DNA from: Burkholderiaceae bacterium
Lineage (GTDB): Bacteria > Pseudomonadota > Gammaproteobacteria > Burkholderiales > Burkholderiaceae_C
DNA length: 64,000 nt
Reading direction: 5' to 3'
NCBI GenBank assembly: GCA_024235915.1
Contig: JACKLO010000009.1
Coordinates: forward strand, 124,001-188,000
The stretch's first letter is position 1, and each line of letters opens with the position of its first letter. The notes under the pieces were generated by a model. That model made no database searches and was not told the origin of the DNA. It saw only the letters and a list, made by a program, of their open reading frames with translations. Positions 7,816 through 16,212 of the stretch are shown piece after piece. Both the position numbers and the translations under genes were made by a program.

Positions 7816-8295
7816 ATGAATCAGCTCACCATCCGTCGTCCGGCCCTGATGAAACCTTTGCTGGCGGCGCTGGGTGCGTCGTTGGCCATGCTGGCGGCCG
7901 CCGATGCAAGCGCCCGCGAGACCAACGTCACCGGCCCCAAGGGCAACACCGCCACGCGTGAGGTCCAGCGCGAGAAGGGCAGCGTCAGCACCACCACCAC
8001 CGGTGCCCAGGGCAAGACCCGTGAACGCGTGCTGCAACGTGACGCCGAAGGCAGCAACGCCACGGTGACCCGGCGCGACGGCAGCACGCTGACGCGCGAG
8101 ACCGAACGCACCGAAGGCGGCTCCACGTCCACGGTCACCGGCAGCAAAGGTGCGTCGGCCACCGCCGAGACCACGCGCACGGAGACCGGGTCCACCACCA
8201 CCGTCACCGGCGCCAACGGCAAGACGACCACGGTGGATCACGAGCGTGGAAGCCTGCGCGAGAAACTCAAGCAGCGGCGCGAGAACAAGCAGTAA
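7816..8295 (+). CDS. secreted Thr-rich repeat protein of unknown function
   Basis: I do not recognise this 159-residue protein. An N-terminal signal peptide (MNQLTIRRP start, hydrophobic stretch to about residue 33, ADASA cleavage region) is followed by a chain of imperfect repeats of about 18-25 residues of the kind VTG-x2-G-x-T with alternating Thr and charged residues (TGPKGNTATRE, TGAQGKTRER, TGSKGASATAE, TGANGKTTTV). A short basic coiled-like end (LREKLKQRREN) closes it. The pattern suggests a repetitive beta structure in the periplasm or surface. Start is ATG 7816 with AGGAGG about 7 bases upstream, an unusually strong ribosome site. Confidence 0.75.
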   Translation: MNQLTIRRPALMKPLLAALGASLAMLAAADASARETNVTGPKGNTATREVQREKGSVSTTTTGAQGKTRERVLQRDAEGSNATVTRRDGSTLTRETERTEGGSTSTVTGSKGASATAETTRTETGSTTTVTGANGKTTTVDHERGSLREKLKQRRENKQ

Positions 8296-8360
8296 GTCGG
8301 CCGGGGCAGCTTGACCGCCCTGACGCTGACCTGCCGGCGCGCTGTGCGCCAGGCTGGGCG

Positions 8361-9392
8361 TCAGCCACCGATCAGCGCCGCATAACGGCCCAGGTCGACG
8401 TTGCCACCGCTGACGATGATGCCCACGCGCTGGCCGCGCCAGTCCAGACCGGCTGGCTGACCGGGGGCCGCCAGCGCGCCGTCCGGGTCCATCACGGCGG
8501 CGGCGGCCAGGCAGCCGGTGGGTTCCACCACCTGCTTCATGCGTTCTGCGAAGAAGCGCATGGTGCGCACCAGTTGGTCGTCGTTGACGGTGAGCACGCC
8601 GCGCACCAAAGTCTGGATCACCGGGAAGGTGAGCGCGCCGCTGTGCTGCGTCTGCGCGCCATCGGCGATGGTGCGCGGGGTGTCGATGTGCACGATGTCG
8701 CCGCGGGCCAGGCTCAGCTGCGTGTCGTTGCCGGCTTCCGGCTCCACACCCCAGACGCTGATGCCCGGCCGCAGGCCGTGTGCCGCCACGGCGCAGCCGG
8801 CAATCAGACCGCCGCCACCCACGCAGACCACCAGCGCATCGAGGTCCGGCACCTCCTGCAGCAGTTCCAGCGCCGCGGTGCCCTGCCCGGCCATCACGTG
8901 CGGGTGGTCGTAGGGCGGGATCAGCGTGAGCCCGCGTTCGGCGGCCAGCCGGCGGCCGATGGCCTCGCGGTCCTCGGTGTAGCGGTCGTAGAGGATGACC
9001 TCGCTGCCCGCCTGCCCCGCCTGGTAGCCGCGCGTGGCGGCCAGCTTGGCCGGCGGCGCGTCCTGCGGCATCACGATGACCGACGGGATGCCCAGCAGCC
9101 GCGCCGACAGCGCGATGGCCTGCGCGTGGTTGCCCGAGCTGAAGGCGATGACGCCGGCGCGGCGCTGATCTGCCGTGAACTGCGCCAGTGCGTTGTAGGC
9201 ACCGCGGAACTTGAAGGCGCCGATGCGCTGCAGGTTCTCGGCCTTGAAGAACAGCTGCGCGCCGGTGCGCCCGTTGGCCGTGCTCGACGTGAGCACGGGC
9301 GTGCGATGCGCCACGCCGGCCAGGCGGCCGGCAGCGGCCTGCACATCGTCCAGGGTGATGGCCAGCGGGGTCGTCAGGGTCGTGGAGGTCAT
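8361..9392 (-). CDS. PLP-dependent threonine/serine (3-hydroxy amino acid) ammonia-lyase
   Basis: This 343-residue fold-type II PLP enzyme removes ammonia from 3-hydroxy amino acids to give 2-oxo acids. It has the Schiff-base lysine in GAFKFRGAY (Lys61), SSGNHAQA at about 83-90, the phosphate-binding loop GGGGLIAG, and SGGNVD near the end. It lacks a regulatory ACT domain, so it resembles catabolic threonine dehydratase, serine racemase/dehydratase and threo-3-hydroxyaspartate ammonia-lyase. Which of these substrates applies cannot be decided. It starts 9 bp after the stop of the dioxygenase gene at 9402-10154, so both are probably co-transcribed. Confidence 0.88.
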   Translation of the reverse strand: MTSTTLTTPLAITLDDVQAAAGRLAGVAHRTPVLTSSTANGRTGAQLFFKAENLQRIGAFKFRGAYNALAQFTADQRRAGVIAFSSGNHAQAIALSARLLGIPSVIVMPQDAPPAKLAATRGYQAGQAGSEVILYDRYTEDREAIGRRLAAERGLTLIPPYDHPHVMAGQGTAALELLQEVPDLDALVVCVGGGGLIAGCAVAAHGLRPGISVWGVEPEAGNDTQLSLARGDIVHIDTPRTIADGAQTQHSGALTFPVIQTLVRGVLTVNDDQLVRTMRFFAERMKQVVEPTGCLAAAAVMDPDGALAAPGQPAGLDWRGQRVGIIVSGGNVDLGRYAALIGG

Positions 9393-9401
9393 GGTGGGAT
9401 G

Positions 9402-10154
9402 CTACGGGCCCTGGAAGCCACCCCGCCGGAAGGTCAGCACCAGCGTGTCGCGGTGTGCCGGCCCGCCGTCGTCGGCCTCGGGCTGGATCGGCGTGCTCTC
9501 GTGGATCACGCGTTCGTCGTCCAGCAGCAGCGCACTCCAGGGTTCGGCCAGGGTGAAGCGCAGGCCCTGCGGCCCGCGCGCGTCGAACACGCGTGTCTCG
9601 CCGCCCTTGATGCCGGTGCGGCCCACCAGCACCACCACCACCAGGTCCACGCCGTCGCGGTGTGCCCCCTCGGGCGTGGGGCGGCCAATGCCGCCGGCGC
9701 AGTCGATGCGGAAGGGATGCGCTTCAACAAACCAGCGCTGCGGCGTGTCACCCTCACCCGCCCGCAGAACGTCCGCCGTCCCGGCCAGACCGGCGAGCAG
9801 GCGGTGCCAGGCCGGGTCGTCCGCCAGCGCGGCCGGCAGCGGTTCGAACCAGCGTTCGATGCCACCGTGCAAGGCGTTGTACTCCACCGGCTGCCAGTGG
9901 GCGCGGTGCGGCACCGGCTGGACCTGTCCCTGCTCGACGACGAAGCAGCCGTGGCGGCGGTAGCGGTAGCGCCCGCCGTCGCGCAGGTGCGCGTCGGGCG
10001 GCAAGTCGTCCCACAGCGGCTGCCAGCGGGCCTGGTCGTCGGCATCCAACCGGGCCAGCGCCTGCAGCGAGGCCGCGTCGAGCACCGCGTAACCGGCGCT
10101 GGCCAGCTGGGCGTCGAGGTCGCGCAGGGCAGTCAGGGGCGGGGTCGGACTCAT
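9402..10154 (-). CDS. 2OG-Fe dioxygenase family protein (amino-acid hydroxylase type)
   Basis: The 250-residue product resembles the 2OG-Fe dioxygenase family that includes bacterial free L-amino-acid hydroxylases such as isoleucine dioxygenase. Iron ligands appear as His165 and Asp167 in EGAHRDGVD, with the distal His218 in ERVIHESTP, and a possible 2-oxoglutarate-binding Arg at 235. GGETRVFDARG after the first motif is typical. I start at ATG 10154; the longer frame upstream has a low-complexity basic sequence. It is the first gene of a pair with the ammonia-lyase, and a palindrome at 10186-10201 lies 32 bp upstream. Confidence 0.8.
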   Translation of the reverse strand: MSPTPPLTALRDLDAQLASAGYAVLDAASLQALARLDADDQARWQPLWDDLPPDAHLRDGGRYRYRRHGCFVVEQGQVQPVPHRAHWQPVEYNALHGGIERWFEPLPAALADDPAWHRLLAGLAGTADVLRAGEGDTPQRWFVEAHPFRIDCAGGIGRPTPEGAHRDGVDLVVVVLVGRTGIKGGETRVFDARGPQGLRFTLAEPWSALLLDDERVIHESTPIQPEADDGGPAHRDTLVLTFRRGGFQGP

Positions 10155-10185
10155 GGTCGCAGGCGGGGTTGGGCAATGACGGGCC

Positions 10186-10201
10186 TGGAGTGTGCACTCC
10201 A
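10186..10201. promoter_or_regulatory. inverted repeat between dioxygenase and 82-aa gene
   Basis: TGGAGTG-TG-CACTCCA is a perfect 7-2-7 inverted repeat in the 92 bp gap between divergent genes. It is 32 bp upstream of the dioxygenase start and 46 bp upstream of the 82-residue gene. Position and symmetry fit an operator for a dimeric regulator; no regulator gene is adjacent. Confidence 0.35.
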
Positions 10202-10246
10202 ATCGTGCGTCAGCCTGTGTTGGGGTTGTCGCGTTAGGGTCGCAAG

Positions 10247-10495
10247 ATGAACGCCCGCCACCCTTCCGAAGACGAGTCCGTCGGCCTGCTGGCACTGATC
10301 GACTTCAAGTGGCTCATGACCGCCGAGGGCCTGGCCGTGAACGTCGACCGCCTGCGCCAGGACGCCGCCTATGCCCAGACCGTGTTCGACGCCGCAGACG
10401 CCTCGGGCAATGCCGTGCTGCGGCGCATCGCCCGGGAACTGCGCGAGCGCCTGGGCATGGGCCCCGCCGGTGCGCCTTCAGGCGCCGTAGCGTGA
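10247..10495 (+). CDS. small hypothetical protein
   Basis: I do not recognise this 82-residue protein. It is acidic at the N-terminus (ARHPSEDESVGLLALIDFKWLM) and predicted mainly helical (VDRLRQDAAYAQTVFDAADASGN, VLRRIARELRERLG), with no transmembrane segment or signal peptide. It overlaps the 3' end of the convergent methyltransferase gene by 18 bp. Codon use looks like that of neighbouring genes, and the frame is bounded by a plausible ATG. It is divergent from the dioxygenase gene. Confidence 0.55.
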   Translation: MNARHPSEDESVGLLALIDFKWLMTAEGLAVNVDRLRQDAAYAQTVFDAADASGNAVLRRIARELRERLGMGPAGAPSGAVA

Positions 10496-11500
10496 CGACG
10501 CCAACGCTGCTCCGGCCGCCAGCGCCCTGAGCTTGGCCTCGGCCACGGCGCGGGACATCGGCGCCAGGCCGCAGTTGGTGCAGGCGATCAGCCGCTCGCG
10601 GGCCACGTGCTGCAACGCGCGGCCGATGGTGTCGGCCACTTCCTCTGGCGTCTCCACCGTGTCGCTGGCCACGTCGATGACGCCCACCATCACGTCCTTG
10701 CCCGGCAACAGCGCCATCAGCTCCGGCGGTACCTGCGAGTGGATGCACTCCAGCGACACCTGGTCGATGCGGCTGTCCGCCAGCGCCGGAAAGACCTGCT
10801 CGTACTGCCGCCACTGGCCGCCCAGGGTCTGCTTCCACTGCACATTGGCCGGGATGCCGTAGCCATAGCAGATGTGGACCGCCGTCTTGCAGCTCAGCCC
10901 CTGCGCCGCACGTTCCAGCGCCTGCACGCCCCAGTCCGCGGCCTCGGTCATGTAGACGTTGAAGGCGGGTTCGTCGAACTGCACCACGTCCACGCCGTCG
11001 GCCTGCAAGGCGCGAGCCTCGCGGTTGAGCAGTTCGGCGAAAGCGAAGGCCAGTTCAACGCGGTCGCCGAAGTGGCGGTCGGCCACCGTGTCCACCAGCG
11101 TCATCGGGCCCGGCAGCGTGAACTTGATCGGCCGCGTGGTGTGCGCCCGCAGGAACTGCGCCTCAGCAGCATGCACGCGGCCCTTGAGCGCGGGCGCGGC
11201 CACCACCTGCGGCACCATGGCCTTGTAGCGGTCGTTGCGGATGCCCATCTCGACCTTGTGTTCGAAGTCGATGCCGTCGACCTGCTCCAGGAAGCCGTGC
11301 ACGAAGTGCTGGCGGCTCATCTCGCCGTCGCCGATCACGCTCAGGCCGGCGTCCTCCTGCTGCTTGATCCACACCAGGGTGGCGTCCAGCTTCGCCTGCG
11401 CCAGCGCATCGCCATCGGCACGCCATTGCGGCCAGAGCTTGTCGGTTTCGGCCAGCCAGGCAGGCTTGGGCAGGCTGCCGGCAATGGTGGATGGGAACAT
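10478..11500 (-). CDS. cobalamin-independent methionine synthase-like methyltransferase (MetE C-terminal domain only)
   Basis: The 340-residue protein corresponds to the catalytic C-terminal barrel of MetE, without its N-terminal half. The zinc ligands are visible as His209 and Cys211 in AVHICYG, Glu251 in SLECIHS and Cys310 in ACTNCGLAPM. Substrate-binding segments QFDEPAF and DGEMSRQHF are present. Stand-alone MetE-core proteins transfer methyl groups to homocysteine or related thiols, with donors other than the polyglutamate folate in some cases. ATG 11500 has GGAG 8 bases upstream. It is divergent from the MFS gene. Confidence 0.88.
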   Translation of the reverse strand: MFPSTIAGSLPKPAWLAETDKLWPQWRADGDALAQAKLDATLVWIKQQEDAGLSVIGDGEMSRQHFVHGFLEQVDGIDFEHKVEMGIRNDRYKAMVPQVVAAPALKGRVHAAEAQFLRAHTTRPIKFTLPGPMTLVDTVADRHFGDRVELAFAFAELLNREARALQADGVDVVQFDEPAFNVYMTEAADWGVQALERAAQGLSCKTAVHICYGYGIPANVQWKQTLGGQWRQYEQVFPALADSRIDQVSLECIHSQVPPELMALLPGKDVMVGVIDVASDTVETPEEVADTIGRALQHVARERLIACTNCGLAPMSRAVAEAKLRALAAGAALASSRYGA

Positions 11501-11568
11501 GGGCCACTCCTGGGGTTGACCTGCACAGGCTAATCGAACGGCGCTGAAGCAGAATCGGCATCACCCCG

Positions 11569-13146
11569 ATGGCCGACGCTTCGATCCGCGCAACGCTGCA
11601 GCACGTTGCCTTCCGCACCTTGCTGGGCGGCGGCACGCTGTACTTCATCGGCAACTTCATGCAGTCCACGGCGGCGGCGTGGATGATGGTGGAGCTCACC
11701 GGCTCGTCCTTCCTGGCGGCGCTGGTGCAGACCGCGGTGTTCCTGCCGATGTTCCTGCTGGCCCTGCCCGCCGGTGTGCTGGGGGACATCGCCGACCGCC
11801 GGCGCCTGATGCTCGGCGCCATGGCGGCGCAGGCCGTGGCCGTGGCCCTGCTGGCGGTGCTGGGCCTGCTGGGCAAGGCCGGGCCGGCCAGCGTGCTGTG
11901 CCTGATCTTCGTGGCCGGCTGCTGCACGGCGCTGATGTCGCCGTCGTGGAACACCGGGCTGGCCGAATCGGTGCCGCGGGAGGACCTGCCGCAGGCCATC
12001 ACCCTGGTGGGCATCGCCTATAACGCGGCGCGGGCGCTGGGCCCGGCCTTTGCCGGCGCGGTGTATGCCCTCGGTGGTGCAGGGCCGAACTTCGCCGCCG
12101 CCTTCGTCGGCGTGGGGCTGATGGCCTGGTCGGTGCACCGGTTTCCGCCGGCACCGCACCCGCCGTCGCGGCTGCCGGCGGAGCGCCTGTGGGGCGGCAT
12201 GCTCAGCGGCCTGCGCTTTGCCTGGCATTCGCCCGCTGTCTTTGCGCAGCTGGTGCGCACCGTGGCCTATGCCGCCGCGGGGTCGGCACTGTGGGCCCTG
12301 CTGCCGGCCATCGCCGCGCAGCGTCTGGGCATGGGCGCGGCTGGCTTCGGCTTCCTGATGGGCTGCATGGGCACGGGCGCGGTGGCGGCCGGCTTCCTCA
12401 TCGGGCGTTGGCGGGTTCGGTATGGCCTGGAGCGCCTGGTGGCCGGCGGCTGCATCGGCTTTGCGCTGGCCATGCTGGTGGCCGCCCTGCTGGCCTGGCG
12501 TTGGGGCGTCTACGCCGCGCTGTTCGTGGCCGGGTCGGCCTGGATGGCGGTGATGTCCACCTTCAACACCGCCACCCAGACCAGCGCGCCGGGCTGGGTG
12601 CGCTCACGCGCCCTGGCCATGCACACGCTGTGCGCGCTGGGCAGTTTTGCGATGGGATCGGCGCTGTGGGGCGCGGCGTCGGACATCGTGGGGCTGCAGC
12701 CCGCCCTGTGCGCCGCCGCGGCCCTGATGCTGGGCGGGCCGCTGCTGGCACGCCGCTACCCGCTGCGCATGGGTGAGGCCCATGACGTGACCCAGGCCGT
12801 GCCCTGGGAAGACCTGTTCGTGGCCCACGAGCCCAACCCCGAGGCCGGCCCGGTGGCGGTGGAGATCCGCTACCGCGTGCGGCCGGAGGACACCGACGCC
12901 TTCCTCGACACCATCGCCGAACTTCGCGCGCCGCGTCGGCGCGATGGCGCGGCCTTTTGGCGCGTCTACCGCGACCTGTCGGACCCCACACGATTCGTCG
13001 AGCGCTTCATCGTCGAGTCCTGGGCCGACTACCTGCACCAGCGCGCGCGGCAGACACTGGCCGACCAGGCCGTGGAGACGCGCGTGCGTGCCTTCGTGCC
13101 CGACGGCGAACCCATCGTCACCGGCCACTACATCGCCGAGCGCTGA
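11569..13146 (+). CDS. MFS transporter (MFS_3/EntS-like) with C-terminal ABM-type domain
   Basis: The 525-residue product has about twelve transmembrane segments in residues 15-400, with GVLGDIADRRRLM between helices 2 and 3 typical of the MFS_3 (DUF894, enterobactin-exporter-like) group. After a linker (about 405-425) it carries a soluble domain of about 95 residues (VAVEIRYRVRPEDTDAFLDT, FWRVYRDLSDPTRFVERFIV) that looks like the ferredoxin-fold antibiotic-biosynthesis-monooxygenase (ABM) domain. Such fusions occur in this family. The transported compound is unknown. No regulator is adjacent; the downstream GntR belongs to the ABC operon. Confidence 0.87.
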   Translation: MADASIRATLQHVAFRTLLGGGTLYFIGNFMQSTAAAWMMVELTGSSFLAALVQTAVFLPMFLLALPAGVLGDIADRRRLMLGAMAAQAVAVALLAVLGLLGKAGPASVLCLIFVAGCCTALMSPSWNTGLAESVPREDLPQAITLVGIAYNAARALGPAFAGAVYALGGAGPNFAAAFVGVGLMAWSVHRFPPAPHPPSRLPAERLWGGMLSGLRFAWHSPAVFAQLVRTVAYAAAGSALWALLPAIAAQRLGMGAAGFGFLMGCMGTGAVAAGFLIGRWRVRYGLERLVAGGCIGFALAMLVAALLAWRWGVYAALFVAGSAWMAVMSTFNTATQTSAPGWVRSRALAMHTLCALGSFAMGSALWGAASDIVGLQPALCAAAALMLGGPLLARRYPLRMGEAHDVTQAVPWEDLFVAHEPNPEAGPVAVEIRYRVRPEDTDAFLDTIAELRAPRRRDGAAFWRVYRDLSDPTRFVERFIVESWADYLHQRARQTLADQAVETRVRAFVPDGEPIVTGHYIAER

Positions 13147-13225
13147 TCCGGTGCGCGGCGCACCCGCCGTGCACCAAGGGTGCGCCTGACCGTGCCCACT
13201 GGCACGCCACGGCGGTGCATCAGCC

Positions 13226-13235
13226 TTGTACACAA
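13226..13235. promoter_or_regulatory. possible GntR/FCD operator
   Basis: TTGTACACAA lies 39-48 bp before the GntR start. It differs by one base from the symmetric TTGTATACAA found for many FCD-type GntR regulators. It probably mediates autoregulation of the regulator-ABC transporter operon. Confidence 0.4.
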
Positions 13236-13273
13236 GATGTCGAACCGGGCACGCATCCTGCTGATGCCCCCGC

Positions 13274-14065
13274 ATGACGGTTTCGGCCACGGACATCAGC
13301 CAGCGCATCCTGCAAGCGGTGATGGCGCAGAAACTCGCCCCCGGCACGCGCCTGGGCGAGCAGCAGCTGGCGCTGTTGTTCGACTGCAGCCGCACCATCG
13401 TGCGCGAGGCGCTGACCCGGCTGGCCACGCGCGGCATCGTCACCGTCAGCGCGCGCCGCGGCTGGTACCTGATCGAACCGTCGCAGGCCGAAGCCAAGGA
13501 AGCCTTCGAGGCCCGGCGCGTCATCGAGCTGGGCATGATCCGCGGCCTGGGTCGCCTGGACAAGCCGGCCATGAAACGGCTGAAGAGCCATCTGGCGCAG
13601 GAAAAGGCGGCGCTGCGCGGCGACGACGTCGGCGCCCGCAGCTTCCTGCTCGGCGACTTCCACGTCTGCCTGGCCGAGTGCCTGGGCAACGGCCTGCTGG
13701 CCGACACGCTGCGCGACCTGACCGCGCGCACCACGCTGATCGCGATGCGCTACCAGTCGTCGCACGACGCCGCGCAGTCCTGCGAGGACCATGTGCGCAT
13801 CGTCGCGGCGCTGGAGCGTGGCGACATCGCCCAGGCCGAGGCCCTGATGGCCGAACACATCGGCACCGTGCAGGCGCACCTGCGCCTGCCAGCGGACACC
13901 GACCCCCTGGCGCAGTTGCGCGACGCCCTGGCGCCCATGCAGCCGCCGGCCACCACCTCGACCAACCCGGCGACGCCCGCCACGCCTTCCGCCCGCAGGC
14001 GCCGCCGCGCGCCCGCCACCCCCCCGTCAACCGACGACAGCACTTACCTGGGAGCCCTGCTATGA
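13274..14065 (+). CDS. GntR family transcriptional regulator with FCD domain
   Basis: The 263-residue product has an N-terminal winged helix (LGEQQLALLFDCSRTIVREALTRL at about 28-52) and a helical FCD ligand domain (about 80-215; FEARRVIELGMIRGL, ARSFLLGDFHVCLAE, EDHVRIVAALERGD with metal-binding His/Asp positions). The C-terminus is a Pro/Ala/Thr-rich and then Arg-rich tail of about 40 residues (around ARRRRRAPATPP), which is unusual for the family. The stop overlaps the ATG of the ABC substrate-binding protein (ATGA), so the regulator is translationally coupled to the importer it most likely controls. Confidence 0.92.
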   Translation: MTVSATDISQRILQAVMAQKLAPGTRLGEQQLALLFDCSRTIVREALTRLATRGIVTVSARRGWYLIEPSQAEAKEAFEARRVIELGMIRGLGRLDKPAMKRLKSHLAQEKAALRGDDVGARSFLLGDFHVCLAECLGNGLLADTLRDLTARTTLIAMRYQSSHDAAQSCEDHVRIVAALERGDIAQAEALMAEHIGTVQAHLRLPADTDPLAQLRDALAPMQPPATTSTNPATPATPSARRRRRAPATPPSTDDSTYLGALL

Positions 14066-14865
14066 ACCGCAACCGCCGCCTGTCCCTTCAACTCGCCGCC
14101 GTCGCGCTGGCCGCCGCCAGCGTTGCCGGCACTGCGCACGCCCAGGGCGCGCTCGACACCATCAAGGCCGCTGGCACGGTCAAGATTGCCGTGCCCACCG
14201 ACTACCCGCCGTATGGCTTCGTGGGCCTGGACCTCAAGCCCCAGGGCCTGGACATCGCGATGGCCCAACTGGTGGCCGACAAGCTTGGCGTCAAGCTGCA
14301 ACTGGTGCCGGTGATCAGCGCCAACCGCATCCCCTACCTGCAGACGGGCCAGGTGCAGCTGGTGATCTCCACACTGGGCAAGAACGCCGAACGCATGAAG
14401 GTCATCGACTTCACGCACGCCTATTCGCCGTTCTTCCAGGCGGTCTATGCGCCAAAGTCGCTGCCGGTGAAGAGCTTCGCCGATCTGGGCGGCAAGACCA
14501 TCGCCGTGGCCAAGGGTGCCATGGAGGAGCAGGAGCTGACCAAGGTCGGCCCGTCGACGATGAACTTCAAGCGCTACGAGGACCAGGCCGCCAGCACCGC
14601 CGCCTTCGTGGCCGGGCAGACGCAGGTCATCGCCACCAGCGTCAGCAATGCCGGGCTGATGATGCAGAAGAACCCGCAGCTGGGCGCCGAGTTCAAGCTG
14701 CTGATCAAGGACAGCCCCAACTTCATCGGCGTGGCCAAGGGCGAGGACGCGCTGCGCGCCAAGGTCAACGACATCATCCTGGCCGCCCGCAAGGACGGCA
14801 CGCTGGACGCCATGGCCCAGAAGTGGCTCGGCCGTCCCGCAGGCGACCTGCCGCTGACCGAGTAA
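14062..14865 (+). CDS. polar amino-acid ABC transporter, periplasmic substrate-binding protein
   Basis: This is a 267-residue family-3 solute-binding protein. A signal peptide occupies residues 1-28 (ending GTAHAQ), and the mature protein begins GALDTIKAAGTVKIAVPTDYPP, followed by QGLDIAMAQLVADKLG. Such proteins bind amino acids or related compounds in the periplasm and deliver them to the membrane complex encoded by the next three genes. The ATG overlaps the stop of the GntR gene by 4 bp. Confidence 0.92.
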   Translation: MNRNRRLSLQLAAVALAAASVAGTAHAQGALDTIKAAGTVKIAVPTDYPPYGFVGLDLKPQGLDIAMAQLVADKLGVKLQLVPVISANRIPYLQTGQVQLVISTLGKNAERMKVIDFTHAYSPFFQAVYAPKSLPVKSFADLGGKTIAVAKGAMEEQELTKVGPSTMNFKRYEDQAASTAAFVAGQTQVIATSVSNAGLMMQKNPQLGAEFKLLIKDSPNFIGVAKGEDALRAKVNDIILAARKDGTLDAMAQKWLGRPAGDLPLTE

Positions 14866-14883
14866 GACGGTTCGGGGCACGCC

Positions 14884-15546
14884 ATGCAGGTCACGCTCGA
14901 CTTCGGCGCCGTGCTGGTGCAGTGGCCGCTGCTGGCGCGCGGCGTGCTCTGGACGCTGGGGCTCACGGCCATCGCCGTGCTGCTGGGCCTGGCCGTGGGC
15001 ACCGCCTGCGCCTGGGCCCGGTCCAGCGGGCCGCTGTGGCTGCGCGCGGCCTGCGGGGCCTATGTCGAGCTGATCCGCAACACACCCTTCATCGTGCAGC
15101 TGTTCTTCGTGTTCTTCGGCCTGCCGTCGCTGGGCGTGCGGCTGAGCCCGGAGGCAGCGTCGATCCTGGCCATGGTGCTGAACCTGGGCGCCTACGCCAC
15201 CGAGATCGTGCGTGCCGGGCTGGAGGCCACACCGCGCGGACAGGTCGAAGCCGCGCTGAGCCTGGCGCTGACGCGACGCCAGGTCTTCACCCACGTGGTG
15301 CTGCCACCGGCGCTGAAGAAGGTGTGGCCGGCCCTGGTGAGCCAGATCGTCATCGTGATGCTGGGCTCCGCTGTCTGCGGCCAGATCGCCACCGAAGAGC
15401 TGAGCTACGCGGCCAACGTGATCCAGGCGCAGAACTTCCGCACCTTTGAGGCCTACATCGTGGCCACCGTGCTGTACCTGCTGCTGGCCATCGGCGTGCG
15501 CCGGCTGCTGCACTGGGCCGGCCCACGCTTCCTGTTCGGACGCTGA
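14884..15546 (+). CDS. amino-acid ABC transporter permease (first)
   Basis: The 220-residue inner-membrane protein has about five transmembrane segments and the HisMQ-type permease signature (ELIRNTPFIVQLFFVFFGLP, then the EAA-loop region GLEATPRGQVEAALSLALT). It pairs with the second permease of 15559-16212 to form the translocation channel of the importer. The start is 18 bp after the binding-protein stop. Confidence 0.92.
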   Translation: MQVTLDFGAVLVQWPLLARGVLWTLGLTAIAVLLGLAVGTACAWARSSGPLWLRAACGAYVELIRNTPFIVQLFFVFFGLPSLGVRLSPEAASILAMVLNLGAYATEIVRAGLEATPRGQVEAALSLALTRRQVFTHVVLPPALKKVWPALVSQIVIVMLGSAVCGQIATEELSYAANVIQAQNFRTFEAYIVATVLYLLLAIGVRRLLHWAGPRFLFGR

Positions 15547-15558
15547 GGAACCCGGCAG

Positions 15559-16212
15559 ATGGTCGACTTCACCCTCTGGGACATCGTGCGCAACCTGGCG
15601 CTGGCAGCGCGCTGGACGGTGGTGCTGTCGCTGATCGCCTTCGTCGGCGGCGGTCTCGTCGGCGGCCTGCTGCTGGTGCTGCGCCTGGGGGGCGGCCGCC
15701 GCGCCGGGCAGCTGGTGGGCGCCTACGTGCAGTTGTTCCAGGGCACGCCGCTGCTGATGCAGATCTTCCTGGCCTACTTCGGCATCGGGCTGTTCGGCAT
15801 CGACGTGTCGCCCTGGTTCTCGGTGACGCTGGCGCTCACGCTGTACGCCAGCGCCTTCCTCACCGAGATCTGGCACGGCTGCGTGATGGCCGTGCCGCGC
15901 GGCCAGTGGGAAGCTGCGCGCAGCCTGGCGCTGGACTTCCGCCAGCTGCTGCTGCACGTGGTGCTGCCCCAGGCGCTGCGCATCGCGGTGCCGCCCACGG
16001 TGGGCTTCCTGGTGCAGGTCATCAAGGGCACGGCGCTGGCCTCGGTGGTGGGCTTCGTGGAGCTCACGCGTGCCGGCAACATGATCGCCAACGTCACCTA
16101 CGCGCCCTTCACCGTCTTCGCCTGCGTGGCGCTGATGTACTTCGTCCTGTGTTACCCGGTCAGCCTCTACGCCCGGCGGCTGGAAAGGAGCCTGCATGAC
16201 CGCCGCCGTTGA
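15559..16212 (+). CDS. amino-acid ABC transporter permease (second)
   Basis: The 217-residue HisMQ-type permease shows QLFQGTPLLMQIFLAYFGIG and the cytoplasmic EAA loop MAVPRGQWEAARSLALDF, which contacts the ATPase. It forms a heterodimer with the preceding permease. Its 3' end overlaps the ATPase gene by 17 bp, a sign of tight operon structure. Confidence 0.92.
   Translation: MVDFTLWDIVRNLALAARWTVVLSLIAFVGGGLVGGLLLVLRLGGGRRAGQLVGAYVQLFQGTPLLMQIFLAYFGIGLFGIDVSPWFSVTLALTLYASAFLTEIWHGCVMAVPRGQWEAARSLALDFRQLLLHVVLPQALRIAVPPTVGFLVQVIKGTALASVVGFVELTRAGNMIANVTYAPFTVFACVALMYFVLCYPVSLYARRLERSLHDRRR

Noticed and set aside
6939..7817. N-terminal extension of the S10 peptidase frame
   Set aside because: It is antisense to the DUF502 gene, which has a clear family match, and the peptide is compositionally odd.
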